Shown piece after piece: positions 33,330-44,022 of a stretch of 64,000 bases of DNA. Both the position numbers and the translations under genes were made by a program. The number at the start of each line of letters is the position of its first letter. Positions within the stretch are counted from its first letter, which is position 1. The DNA is taken from NCBI GenBank assembly GCA_021495925.1, contig JAKEKT010000063.1:62001-126000 (forward strand), in the 5' to 3' direction. The DNA comes from Diplodia intermedia. Lineage: Eukaryota; Ascomycota; Dothideomycetes; Botryosphaeriales; Botryosphaeriaceae. Under the pieces are notes generated by a model. The model saw only the letters and a program-made list of their open reading frames with translations. It had not been told where the DNA came from and ran no database searches.

Positions 33330-34542
33330 CTAGGCGAGCGCTGCTCGATTCGGCTGTTCTTTCGGTGATGGCTCGTATATTTCCGAGAGATTGTACCTCT
33401 TGAGTCGCTCAAAGTCTTTGCCCACCACGCTCATCCCGCAGAGTCCCTGTGCATGGCGTCAGCGTTCTCGCTTCCCGCCGCAGGCCAAGCCCCGCCCGCA
33501 TGGATCCAAAAAAGCACGCAGGCTTACCTTGTAGACATCCACGAGAATCAGCAGGTCGTAGTCCTTCAGGTCAACGCCGTGCCCGGGCCCAACGGCGCCC
33601 GCCACCGTCTTGATGACCTGGTCTCTTGTCAAGTCCTTGTTGTTGCGGATGTTCGGCCTTATTGCGAACTAATCGGGCACTGTCAGCACCTGCAAGTCAA
33701 GCACCAGATATGCTTGCCTTCTTGCCAGCGGAACCTTCCGCGTGGAAGTGCGGCGCCAGAACCTGGGCGGCAACTTCCTCCAGGCCTTTCTGATGTGCCT
33801 TCCCCATCAGCGTCATCGGCGTCAGCCTCTTGATGAAGCGGCCCGTCTTGCGCTCTGAGCTCGCCATGGCATCTTCGCACATGCGCCGCACAAACTCGAC
33901 GGGCTCGATCGGTGCCTTTGTCTTGAAAAACATGACTTCTCCCACGTCAGCCCGCGCCCGAGGGGAAAAAGCAAGATGGCTTGGCGAGACTGACTGCAGT
34001 CCGTGTCCACGCGGATGTGTCTGAAAGGAGGTTCCTTTGCCGGCTTGCGGATATCCTCCAGCTCTTTGGCGATCTCAGCCTCAACGTCGGCGTCCTCCTG
34101 CGCCGAGGCGTCGACCCCCGCAGCGTCGTCGTCGCGGCCTGCGCCACCGCCATACATCTTCTCAACGTGCTAGAGGCGTGCATTAGTCTCGGGCGCGCTA
34201 AGGGCGCAATAGAGGATCCCCGCGGGTGGCCGCGCACCTCTTCGAACATGTCTCTCAGTTCAGCCACGGCTTTTGCCTCTCTTCCCATATTGCACGTGGC
34301 CCAGATGCCCGAGTCACCGGGCTCGATGCTGCCGCCGCCCTGTCTCGCGGGCAGCCCGCGCCACTGCTTCCGGCCCTGTGCCTGCGCCCAATAGTCAGCC
34401 TCACTTCGCGCCGCGCCGGCGTTGGTGGCGGGAACGCGCGGACGAGATGCCCAAGGCATCGGGATTGACGAACTCTGCTTCGTTTGCCGGCATGCGAGTG
34501 GTCGTCGGTGGACGCCTTGCGCTTGCGTGATTCGTCAGGCAT
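33330..34542 (-). CDS. TAN1: tRNA acetylation adaptor TAN1 (THUMP domain)
   Basis: THUMP-domain protein that presents tRNA to the acetyltransferase Kre33/Nat10 to make ac4C12 in tRNA-Ser and tRNA-Leu. Six exons: 34542-34474, 34381-34238, 34169-33995, 33935-33718, 33668-33528, 33446-33330; 287 aa, close to the yeast length. Start MPDESRKRKAS gives the basic N-terminus of the family. Then SIEPGDSGIWATCNMGRE and AVAELRDMFEE; the THUMP domain runs about residues 115-260 with FRHIRVDTDC, MFFKTKAPIEPVEFVRRM, TGRFIKRLTPMTLMGKA and FAIRPNIRNNKDLTRDQVI, ending KDYDLLILVDVYK-GLCGMSVV. Intron 33669-33717 begins GCAAGC after AAG, a non-canonical GC-AG intron. The first intron (donor GTTCGT) is the least certain junction. 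Confidence 0.9.
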
Positions 34543-35200
34543 GATGTGGGCGGGCGGGTGTCGCAGCCTGGTCGGGGATGATGCGAGAGGGTGAGAGCGC
34601 GTGGAGATGCTGGGCAAGGAAAAGCTGCTCGTGCTCGCTCCGCTCTCGCTACCGCGCTTAGTATGTCTCGCTAAAGGCCCGTGGCGGAGTAGGATGGTTG
34701 GCCTCAGATGCAGCCGCCGCCCGGGGTCCAGCGCATCAGGGTTTTTGATGCTCCGGTCCGAGGTGCATGTCGATATACACTACTTTCTGGCAGGGAGGCC
34801 CGGACATCGCGCACCTGCTGCTCGTTGTGTCACGCCCGTATCCACACCCCCACGTGCCCGTGAAAGACCGGAAACGCCGTTTCATGCTTGTAGGCGGCAT
34901 CGCATTTTTCGCTCTTACTCTACATGTAACTGGTCATCAAACGCTCTCCCGCTCAACGAGAGCTCCATCGAATATCACCCCTACCCCTTCCAGACAGCCT
35001 CCTGGCGTGAGCCAAAGCACCACGCCACGCGTGGTCCACTCTCCGCTGATCCAGCGTGTGATCCACTGCTCCTCTAAGCCATCGCACTTTTTCTCAAGCC
35101 CCCGGGGTTTCATGCCATGCAAAGCCGAGCCCAAGACTTTTCGAGCGCCGGGACGCCGGATAAAAGCAAGACCATCCTCAAAACCTCAAGGAAACATCCC
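34543..35200. other. TAN1 promoter / eIF3e 3' flank
   Basis: No gene recognised. It lies upstream of TAN1 and downstream of the eIF3e stop codon; both genes read leftwards. Confidence 0.5.
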
Positions 35201-36547
35201 TCATTTTGCTACCGCTGCGCTGAGGACCTGTGTCCGGAAAAAGCCACCCTTGGTGCGCTCAATCACCTGCTGGTACACCGACTGCGGCGGGTGGTTCATG
35301 ACCACGGTGCCCGCCTGGTAGTCGATCTTGGCATCCACGCGCGTGTCGCGGATCAGGTTGACGATCCACTTCTCACCCTCGTCCTGGCTGAGGCCGAGAC
35401 GGGTGGAGAGATCCCTGCCGCATATTAGCTTCTTGTTCCTGCATGCACCACGCCAAGCTCCTTACTTGATGTCTATCCTCTGGTGAATCTTGCAGTAAGA
35501 CTCGGAAATGAGATGCCTGGCAGCATCGACGAAGGCGTCGGCCGTCGCAACCAAGAAGAAGTCCCTCCTCAGAACCTCCTCGGCCTCGCCCAGCTTCTTC
35601 TGTGCCTCCTCGAAGTCGAAGTCGATGTACAGCGCCCTGACGAAGTCGGTCACAGGGTCGCTGTACTCGTAGCCCTCCTGCTTGACAATGCGGATCAGGT
35701 CCTTCAGCTGCTTCTGGTACTGGTTAGAGGTCCTGCTGCGGCTGCGGTTGGTGATGACGGCGGCGGCAAGGTAGCGGAGGATCCAGGGGCAGCTGGTCTG
35801 GATGGTGTTGATGTAGGCGGGGGAGAAGAAAAGTTCGGTCAGAGTGTCACGGGCAGGCTCGTGGTTGAAGAAGGGGAAGAGAGCCCAGTGGATGAGCCAG
35901 GTGCGGTGGTTCAGCTGGGAAAGCGGGCTGTTGAACAGCCTGGTGTCGATGCTCTCCTTGACCTTGTTGACCTCCTCCATGGCGGCCTCCCAGTCGGTGG
36001 AGAGGATGTTGCTGGCCAGCTTGCCCCAGGTGCACTCGGAAACCTTCTTGTCATCGGTGGAGAGGACGCGGAAGCGGTACAGCAGCTCGGAGGCACGCTC
36101 GTAGTCGCCGCAGCTGTACACGAACTGGCCGAACTCCAGGAGCTTGTCGACCATGTCGTTGGTGACGCCGTGGTTGTCCTTCAGGTAGTTCAAGTTGGCC
36201 GTCTTGTCGCTGCGCAGGTTGTTGACGACAGCCTCGTCCTCCAGAAGACCCAGAATCTTGCTCGTGTCCTCCTCAAACTGCTCGCGCTTCTGCAGCACGT
36301 CCTCGCGCTTCTTGTTGAACTCGTCGGCAGGCTGGGAGAGGCCATTGATCTCGGCGTGCAGGCCGCCAACGTAGTCGATCATGTTGGTGGTCTTGAGCAG
36401 CTCGTACCTGAGCTTCTTATCCTGCTCGGTCTGCTCCTCCTCCGGGCCGGCCACGAACTGGATCAGCGGGAAGACCAGGTGACGATCCAGGTTGGGGATC
36501 ATCTTGGGGAGCAGGTCATGCTGCTCAGCGACATCGGCGTCGGCCAT
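35201..36547 (-). CDS. INT6: Translation initiation factor eIF3 subunit e (INT6)
   Basis: Subunit e of eukaryotic initiation factor 3, part of the PCI/MPN octamer that binds the 40S subunit and mRNA in the cytosol. Exons 36547-35466 and 35414-35201 give 431 aa, the family length. The start MADADVAEQHDLLPKM is chosen; a longer frame upstream is Arg/Pro-rich and overlaps the shared promoter. Family hallmarks: NLDRHLVFPLIQFV, LLKTTNMIDYVGGLH, LGLLEDEAVVNNLRSDK, then NHRTWLIHWALFPFFNH and CPWILRYLAAAVITNR. The C-terminal third is the PCI domain, crossing the 51 nt intron 35415-35465 at RIDIK-DLSTRLGLSQDE and ending GGFFRTQVLSAAVAK. It is divergent from mL49 with 282 bp between the start codons. 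Confidence 0.96.
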
Positions 36548-36829
36548 GGTGGGCGAGGGAGCGGCGACCGGGAGTGCGGCGGGATGTGAGGGCGCTGCGA
36601 ACGCGTGGATTGCAGGCGAGGGCGCGGACGCGGTGGGATGGGCGAGCGGTGGTGATGGGGTGGGGTGCGCGCGCAGGTCGTCAAAATTCCGCGCCGTGTC
36701 GCCTCGCTTGGGCCAAGCTCCGATGCCGACCCTTTGTCTCGACCACCCCAGCTCCCCAATCCTCGACAATCCCGCACTTGCCTGCCCCGCCCTTCTGCAA
36801 CAGTCCCGCGGCTCCCACTTGCACGCGCC
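36548..36829. promoter_or_regulatory. Divergent promoter eIF3e / mL49
   Basis: 282 bp between the two ATGs, GC-rich, no TATA-like box seen. Both products serve translation (cytosolic and mitochondrial), so shared control is possible but not shown. Confidence 0.55.
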
Positions 36830-37378
36830 ATGGCTTCCGCACGGCCTGTCCTCTCCCTGATCCGCCCAATCGCAACCTCCAGGCCCGCGGCGATCCTCCA
36901 AAGCCACCGCTTCTCACAATGCGCCCACCTCAGGCAGGAAGGTACGCGGCCTTCTCGACCCTTGCGCAGCCTGCCATGCTTACTGAGCGCGCAGCTGAGA
37001 TCACCACCGCCTCGACCACGGCGCCTGTCGATGCCAACGCCCCGGCCGTCGAGCAAGCCCGTCCGCCCATTCTGCCGTATTTCGTCCAGCGCACTCCGTC
37101 GAACAATCTGCCCGTCTACAAGGCCCTAAAGCGCGGAGGAAACCGCAAAGAGACCAAATTACGCAAGATTAGCGGAGATTTGAAAGCGCTTCAAAGCGAG
37201 CTCCGGGCATACTTGGATATCCCGGAACATGATATCACCATTATCACGACCACCGGGCATATCGTTGCAAAGGTATGGCTGCTCCCCTTTTTCATCAATG
37301 CGTGCGCTCATTGCCTACTTCCTACAGGGCGACCATTACTTGAAAATCGTCGAGTTCCTCAAATCAAAGCAATTCTAA
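36830..37378 (+). CDS. IMG2: Mitochondrial large ribosomal subunit protein mL49 (Img2)
   Basis: Component of the mitochondrial 54S/large subunit. Exons 36830-36941, 36995-37272 and 37328-37378 give 146 aa. N-terminus (MASARPVLSLIRPIATSRPA) is Arg/Ser/Ala-rich without acidic residues, a typical mitochondrial targeting peptide. The conserved mL49/Img2 domain follows: FVQRTPSNNLPVYKALKRGG, NRKETKLRKISGDLKALQSE, TGHIVAK and the last exon GDHYLKIVEFLKSKQF. Both introns (53 and 55 nt) have normal GT-AG ends. The first intron's donor follows GGCAGGAAG; reading through it would keep a frame open for about 60 codons but loses the conserved domain. Confidence 0.9.
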
Positions 37379-38916
37379 ACTCATCGACCGTCGTCTGTCA
37401 TTTTGTAACTTTACGTGGCATAATCTTGGCGAGCCGCCGTTCTCATAAGGTCCGGAGTCCTTAGTATGGTGTGAAAAAAAAATGGGGGCTATTATGGGAA
37501 TGATTTGTGCAGTCTTTCGGGGTGCTCAGGTGGTGGCTATGGCAGGTGAACCTTGGAACTCAGCTACCTTTAGCGTCCCTGAAGCCTGGAATCCGTCGTC
37601 TAACACATTAGTTCATTTTCCAGGCCAAAGTTGCTGCGCCATAGCCGTTAGCCGGTGTCCCTGGTCTTTCCTCAGGTACCTGAAGTACCGAGTTGACTGT
37701 TGACGTTTCCCCCTCTTAGTAGGGCAATGGTAAACCAATGTTTGTCGCTTGTGTATCGGACGAGGTCACACAAATCGGCACGCCGCAAAGTAACATCTCG
37801 ATTGTATCTGACTTCAGTTCAAAGCAACCCAGATTAGTGGGTCCGTCAAAGGTCTGCCCATACAATTGTTGAGCAAAACCATCGCAGGTATCCAGACTAT
37901 TGCAAAGTCGAGCCACGAGACCGTATTGATGCTCGGGTGTTGGGTGGCTGACCATGCTTACCAAACCTCATTGGCTGTATCTTCCATCCTCATGCGTTTG
38001 CGCATAGTAAATTTCGACTTGCCCTGGTGTTCTCAAACCACGTATGCCTCTTACAGATCGTAAAGGCGCTCGCGGTACAAGTCGGTCTTATTCTCAGGAA
38101 GGTGAAGGTCTGGATGTCAGAACATGGCGATCAAGGCCAGGATGTGGCAAGCATTGTGGCCGCTCGTGAAGATGGAACTGTAGAATCAATTTCCAAAGAC
38201 TTTATTAACTTCTCGCTGAGGATGATTGAGGCCAACTGACCAGAACTGAGGACCACGAGCCAGCCGCGAGACCGCCTTTACCTTACCGGAACGGCATTCC
38301 AGTGTGCCAATCTGCTTGTGGAGGGAGTGGGCACAGAACGTCCATGAGCTCGTCCATGATCTGCTTATTCGCAAGTAGGACATCAACTGCTGGGCATATG
38401 AGGCTTGTTGATGGTCACTCGGCGACGGTAGCTGTAACGTATCGGGTAAATTGTGCAGCGGATTCTAAAGTATTCTGTAGGGATCTTCTCTCGAAATTCT
38501 CGAGCAATTCCGAGTAGGTGTGATTGTTTGGGTAGCGTCTTGCCGTTGCTCTGGTGCAGACGACACGGGCCGGGACGCGAAAAGGTGTTAGAGTATGTTA
38601 TGACTGTGTGTTGGCGTTGTGGTTGTGACACGGGAGATATATATTCGTGCTCTTGCGTAACTGGTGCGTGCTGCCCAAACAGGAAAAAGGCACATGACGA
38701 GGCAACTTCCAAGCATCACTACTACATGGCTTCCGAACTATCAAAACCATGCAGCCATTTTCACAATGCGCGATGATTCTTACAGTGGCCGAATACATCT
38801 TCTTTCAATTTCAATTCAAGCTTAGCCTTGCTACGACGCACATGAGAGATAGGCGTACCTAGCTGCTCAATGTAACCCAATTTACGCGAAGCATAAGACA
38901 TATATCTCATCTTTGT
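37379..38916. other. Intergenic, no gene recognised
   Basis: 3' flanks of mL49 and of the Alt a 1-like gene, which converge here. Frames up to about 110 codons occur but have no family features. Confidence 0.5.
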
Positions 38917-39394
38917 CTAAGCGCTGCCGCCAGAGGACAGTTTGAAGTTGGTCGCGTTGTTAACCTGGGAGCAGACAAAGTCGTTGGGTCCAGCGCCGCC
39001 CGCGTGGCAGTAGGTGGGGACCGCACCCTGACCCCAGATGCTGTAGCCATCTTCGAGAACCTTGGAGATGACGATGGTGTAGGTGGACGAGCCGTTTCTC
39101 TGGAGCCCAAAGCCGTAGTAGGCATCGGTAGTGTTGCACTGGCCGTAGCCGAAAGTGCTGGACGAGCAGTCGTAAGGAGCCTTGCCGTTTATGCTCAACT
39201 TGAAAGAGAGGGAGCTGGATTGGACATGTTAGCGCCAATTTGGTGCGATTGAGGATGCTGACTCACTCAACAACGGTGCCGTTCAGCTTGCGGGCGTAGA
39301 GGTTGGTGATAGCGGCCTCCTCGGTGGGGAGGTTAGGGATGACTGCGGCAGACGCAACGGTGCCGAGAGCAAGGAGAGGGGTGAAGAGGTGCAT
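38917..39394 (-). CDS. Alt a 1-family small secreted protein
   Basis: Exons 39394-39267 and 39214-38917 give 141 aa. Residues 1-17 (MHLFTPLLALGTVASAA) form a clear signal peptide, so the product is secreted. The mature part matches the Alt a 1 beta-barrel family of fungal allergens and plant-elicitor proteins: SLSFKLSINGK, the block TYCHAGGAGPNDFVCS, and four cysteines at 59, 69, 112 and 124, spaced for two disulfides. Family members are abundant wall/spore or apoplast proteins; some bind plant PR-5 proteins. No cysteine occurs in the first 58 residues, so the intermolecular disulfide known for the Alternaria protein near its N-terminus is unlikely. N-glycosylation sequons at 38, 70 and 83. 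A TATATATA box lies about 100 bp upstream. Confidence 0.85.
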
Positions 39395-40243
39395 TGTTGC
39401 TGTTGGCCGGAAGGACTGTTTTGGAGCGAGTGTGGTTTGGTTGGGAACGATTGGCCTTCTGCTGTAGTGGAAATCGAGTGAATTGCGGTGCAGTATATAT
39501 AGTCGAGACAGGAAGAGCGCCTTGGGCCGACGGATCGTCTACAAATGTTCAAAGATCGACGCTCCCGCCAAAAGAGCGGCCCGATGGCACGGAATACGAG
39601 CAGAGACAGCGCCAGAGCACTTCAAGCGAGATTCGGGTAACGGAAGTGGCTAAACGCCTCTCCCGGCAGGGCTGAATGCGTTGGCCCTAGTTGTTGTCCT
39701 CTTCCTGAACGCTTGTTTGATGAAGTCGGATGCGCCGTGCCAATGCTTATCAGCGCATCGCAGAACTCTGTGCATGCATCAAACAACCAGCGTCACCGCC
39801 AAGTCCATTGCTGAGGTATAGTGCAGTCGACCGTATCATGGTCGCTGGAATAAAGATTGGAACTCATTAAAACCCCCGGAACCTTGATTCAAACTTCCGG
39901 TGCGTACGACGTCATGACCATCTACCTCCACATCGCCATAAGTAACGGCTTAGTCTGGGCAGCCTTCTGTTCTCCTGTAAAAGTCCCTGTTGGTTGCAAG
40001 GCCCCCGTTGCGCGACTCATTTACCGTACCATGCCTGCGAGGCTGAGAAACCGAAAACTGCGTCAACTACGTTCTGCTGCGCTAAGATGGAGTTGGGGTT
40101 GAACAATTTCTTTCCGAAAAGAGCCTCAGTTGCTCGACGGCACGGTGAGTGAGCACCGATTTCCCATTACCCTATGCATCGTTTCCCGAAACTTTTTCTG
40201 AAACCAAAAGATCTCTCGAACGTACCACACTTTCTAGGCCAAT
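39393..40243. other. Upstream region of the Alt a 1-like gene
   Basis: Contains the TATA box below and, on the right, the 3' flank of UTP22. No other gene recognised. Confidence 0.5.
39494..39501 (-). promoter_or_regulatory. TATA box of the Alt a 1-like gene
   Basis: TATATATA about 100 bases upstream of the ATG at 39,394, in otherwise GC-balanced DNA. The position suits a 5' leader of 60-70 bases. TATA promoters are typical of strongly induced genes; the housekeeping genes nearby lack one. Confidence 0.6.
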
Positions 40244-43200
40244 TCACTGCCGCTGAACTTCCACCTTCTTCACCAACTCTCCGCCCAGCCTGGCCATCTC
40301 CGCCAACATCGACTCCTTATTAGCTTCCGCATCCACCTCGCCTTCACTGCGTTGCTCTGAAACAGGTACCGTCGAGTATCCCATCCTAACCTTCCACTTC
40401 CTCTTGGCTATGTTGGCAGGGTTCCATAGGCCAGCAATGACATCAGCGTCGTCCTCGGCGGAGAAAAGGACGACGGCATGACCAAAAGTCTCGCGCAGCT
40501 CTGACAGGAACAGTTTGACTGGATCGAACCCGGACAGATTGGAGTCTACCTGTTCCGGCGCATCCGCTTGGAGAACGAGGTTCTTGAACTGCTGCTTGGA
40601 AGATTTGTCCTTCTTGCCTTGACTGGCTTTCGCAAAAGTCGGGTTGATGCGCAGGACGAAGTCGTAGTCAGCAAGCGGGGACACAAACAAGGCTGCAGGT
40701 TCGATGGCAATGCCATTGTCGCGAACAGCTTGCGTCGCAGCCTTGGCAAGCGCGCTCATGCGAGCGGCAACAACCTTGGCGGGCCGCGCATGGTCGGTCC
40801 AGGTAGTTCCCTCGGCGTCAATGTTGGTGGCAGCGAACATTACCACGCGGTTCAGCGCCGGATCAATCTTGCGCCAGGCTTCATAGCGTGTGGTTATGGC
40901 AGATGCCTCCTCAGGCTTCATGCTGCTGCTGAAGTCGACGATGAGGGGTTCGTTACGCCAATCCCAGCGGGCGAGGAAGGAAAGGGTTCGGAGAAATCCG
41001 GTCATTGCGCTGGTTGGCGGCTCCCAAGGGTAGGAGTTGAGGAAAGTCCGGACCGCCATCAGCTCAATGAGCTCCGGCGCGAAATGAGAGGACAGCAGAT
41101 GCGCAGCAAACCATTTCTTCAGGAGGCGAATCGAAGGAGACAGGGCGGGAAGACGGGTGCAGAGCGCTTGAAGAGCTTGGGTGTGAGCTGGCATCCGACC
41201 AGATTCACGTTTGTAGGTTGCCAGGGCAAGCGCTGTAGCCTCTCTCGTTGCTGCATCAAGATCTTTGTCCTTAAGACGGCGCTCGAGCAATGTCGGCTCG
41301 CGGTCGTGGTGGACGCGTATGCGAAACGTGGCGCTAGAAGGATAGAACACATCCAAGAACGCCTGGTTCATGATGTCTAGACCTTCATTCTCCAGGCCGA
41401 CTCGAGTAGTCACGCCATCGACGCTTTCTTGCAAGAGCTCGCCCATCTTGAGCAAAAAGGCAACTTTAGTCATTTGAATAGCCTTGATGTCGTCTGGCCA
41501 TCGTGCAGAGCCTTCGAATTCAACGACAACATTTGCCGGGGTCTGCGAAGACTGGTGATGAAGCGCCAAGGGAACATCCACGGACGTGTAACGAAGCTGC
41601 GGATCGGCAGCAAAGACATGGCGAGCTGAAAGAGGCATTCCATCGAGCCCGCGGATGTCTCTCTCGAGATTGTCGAATGCTTTACGGAAAGGAAGGAAGA
41701 GGTCAGTCCCAGGCTGGCCACTACCCGAGAGGAGACGCGTGAATTGCCCGCCAATGAAGGTAGCACTATCTGCCACATCCTTGCCCAAATGCCTGGTCAA
41801 TATGTAGCGCACAATCTGCTCAAATATTGAGGCATTGGAGTCTTTGGTCGACCAGACAAGACTCTCTAGAATACTCCCGTCTTTGAAACGACGGAGCTCC
41901 GCCTTCTCACCCCAGAATTGGCGGAAGGCAGCAGCTTCCTTTTTGCTCTCGGCCGCAGGTCCGTGGTCAACGGCTCGAACTGCATTGGCTGGATCGACAA
42001 CGAACCCGACCGAAATTCGAGCCTCTCGCTGTACTGTAGTCTTGGCCGTTCCAAGATGCCATGGCCGGTGTTCTGGTAGAATCAAGGAAACAATCTGCGC
42101 GCGGTCGCCTAGTCCACGTCTGAGAACCCGGTAAAGCTTTTGGTAGCTCCTGACAATCTTCTGCGTCTGATCATCGTCTTGGAGATCTATGCCAAACGCG
42201 GACAGAGGGATCTCGGCCAAGACATCGAATCTGTGCAGGGGTTGGTCGGATTTGAGCACGAAGGTGGAGTCGAATTGGTCGAATGCGTTGTCCCCCAGGG
42301 CTGCAACAGTGGTGCGAGCCTCCCGCCGCAGAAGCTGATACGCCCAAGGCGTCATTTTGTACAAGAGGTTCAGGCCACGTGAGCCGTCGAAGAAGTTAGG
42401 GACGCCATCCTCCCGTGGAATCTGCACCCCGGGTGCCTGATAGAGATGTGGCTGGTCCGCGAGGTCTCTAGTGGCCAGGTACTGCAGCATGCCCTTGAAG
42501 AGCTGATAGCTACTGTAACCCGCGGCGAAGAGCGGCTTCCCTGCCGGACCACCTCCTTGCAACAGGAGCGCCATAATAGCAGCCCACTCAAAATTTCCAA
42601 AGCCGCCACTCCGGATCTGCCCGCCAAAACCACGCTGCCGTAGCCAGGTCCGTCCCAGTAGACAGGCATCCCTGAAAGCATCAGTGCGGCTCAATGCGCC
42701 GTGCAACAGCTTCAAGTACGAAGTCGCTTGGCTGTCCGCGCGGATGGAGGCATTGTAGAATGGCGTAGGCTTCAGATTGGTCGGCGCCGGAGCTTCGGCC
42801 GTGTGCTTCGGCCTGACGCAATTCTTCTCTGGCAAAGTCTTGTCTTCCGGGAAAACGCCATCTGGCACCACGGGGATGATGTGGATTTGGTAGTTCGAAC
42901 TGGACAGCTCGCTCTCCTGACCGTTGCCCTGAACCACGATAATGGGATGAAACTCGTTTCCGTTTAGGTAATCAAAACTCAGCTTGAAGCTGTGACCCTT
43001 GGTGCCATTGATGCCGGCGGCAATACATGCGAGGTAGTAAGCCCTCTTGTAGAAATAGCGGTTGTTCAGATAATCTTTCTCCTGGAAAAGAGGGGGAGGC
43101 ATGGCGAGAACCAAATCGATGGCTTGGGTTTCGCCAGTTCTTGCGTTCAGCTTCAATGGGTAGCTTCCGACAGGATTGATGATGGTAGGCTTGGCATACT

Positions 43201-43818
43201 GTAAAGTATACTTTGCATCTCTCGGTGGCCGGGGATGGGGGAAGGGAATCGCAACTTTGCTTTGCTTGATCAGAGCACGCTCGGCATCCAAGACCTGAAC
43301 ATCCGTTAGTATCGCGTTATGCGCCCCCTTCTTCCACCGTGGAATAATTCCATAATGAAACAACTCACAGGTGCGGGCTCGCGCGCAGGAATCTTCTCAA
43401 TAATGCCCTTCAGCTCGTGAAGAGCTTTCTCCGCAGCAGCTTCCTTCTTGCCATGCTTAGGCCTAATCTGCTCAAGCAGTTCATCCACTTGCAGCTTAAA
43501 CATATTCGACTTGTAGACCTCGCCAGTGTACGCGCCAGTCAACTCGGCCATGTCGCGATCTCGAAGCGGTCCTTTCCGTGGCTCCTTATGGGGTTTCTTG
43601 GACTCCTTCTTTGAGGCCAGTGGCTGGCTCTTGCCTGCCACGCCATCCTCTTCCTCGTGGTTCTTGTCTTGCGGCACGCCGCCCATCTCCATGTCGCTGT
43701 GATCGTCATCGTCGCTCGAGGCGTCGTCGCGGCCGGCAAGGCGAGGATCGGCGGCATCATCACTGCTCTCGTCGGAATCGTGGCTAAGCTTTCTGCGCTT
43801 GACTGCTGGAGGGGCCAT
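40244..43818 (-). CDS. UTP22: U3 snoRNP protein UTP22 (Nrap family)
   Basis: Component of the UTP-C module of the 90S pre-ribosome, working with Rrp7 in 18S rRNA maturation in the nucleolus. Exons 43818-43369 and 43294-40244 give 1,166 aa, matching fungal Utp22. The start MAPPAVKRRKLSHDSD gives a basic then acidic nucleolar N-terminus; an upstream ATG at 43,881 is possible. The 74 nt intron joins IPAREPAP to VLDAERALIKQ. Nrap signatures follow: GSYPLKLNARTGETQAIDLVL, the double NTP-transferase-like fold without catalytic residues, HGALSRTDAFRDACLLGRTW, then RRFKDGSILESLVWS, and near the end NPTFAKAS and FGHAVVLFSAEDDADVIAGLW. It shares a 204 bp promoter with the divergent cystathionine gamma-synthase-like gene. 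Confidence 0.94.
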
Positions 43819-44022
43819 GGTCGCGCGGGTGCAGTGCTTGGACGTGAGGCTGTTGCAGCGTGCGGCAAAATTTCTGGCCATGAAACCCTGCAGAAATTCT
43901 TATCGATACGGCGCAACCGCCTGACTCATGCTTGTTCCGGTCATCGGAGTCTTGTGCGTCAGAACTCCTCGGCTTTCATCTGCCATTGACGCATCCCACT
44001 TTCTTTCTGCATCGTTGCTCTC
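43819..44022. promoter_or_regulatory. Divergent promoter UTP22 / PLP enzyme
   Basis: 204 bp between the two start codons, the shortest divergent gap in the window. No E-box of the Cbf1/Met type was noticed. Confidence 0.5.

Noticed and set aside
32300..33403. Long overlapping frames in GC-rich DNA between the APH and TAN1 genes
   Set aside because: Frames occur on both strands at once, composition is Pro/Ala/Arg-rich, and no motif or splice structure supports them.
36548..36907. Long N-terminal extension of eIF3e
   Set aside because: Overlaps the divergent mL49 start and has no eIF3e features; MADADVAEQ fits the known N-terminus.
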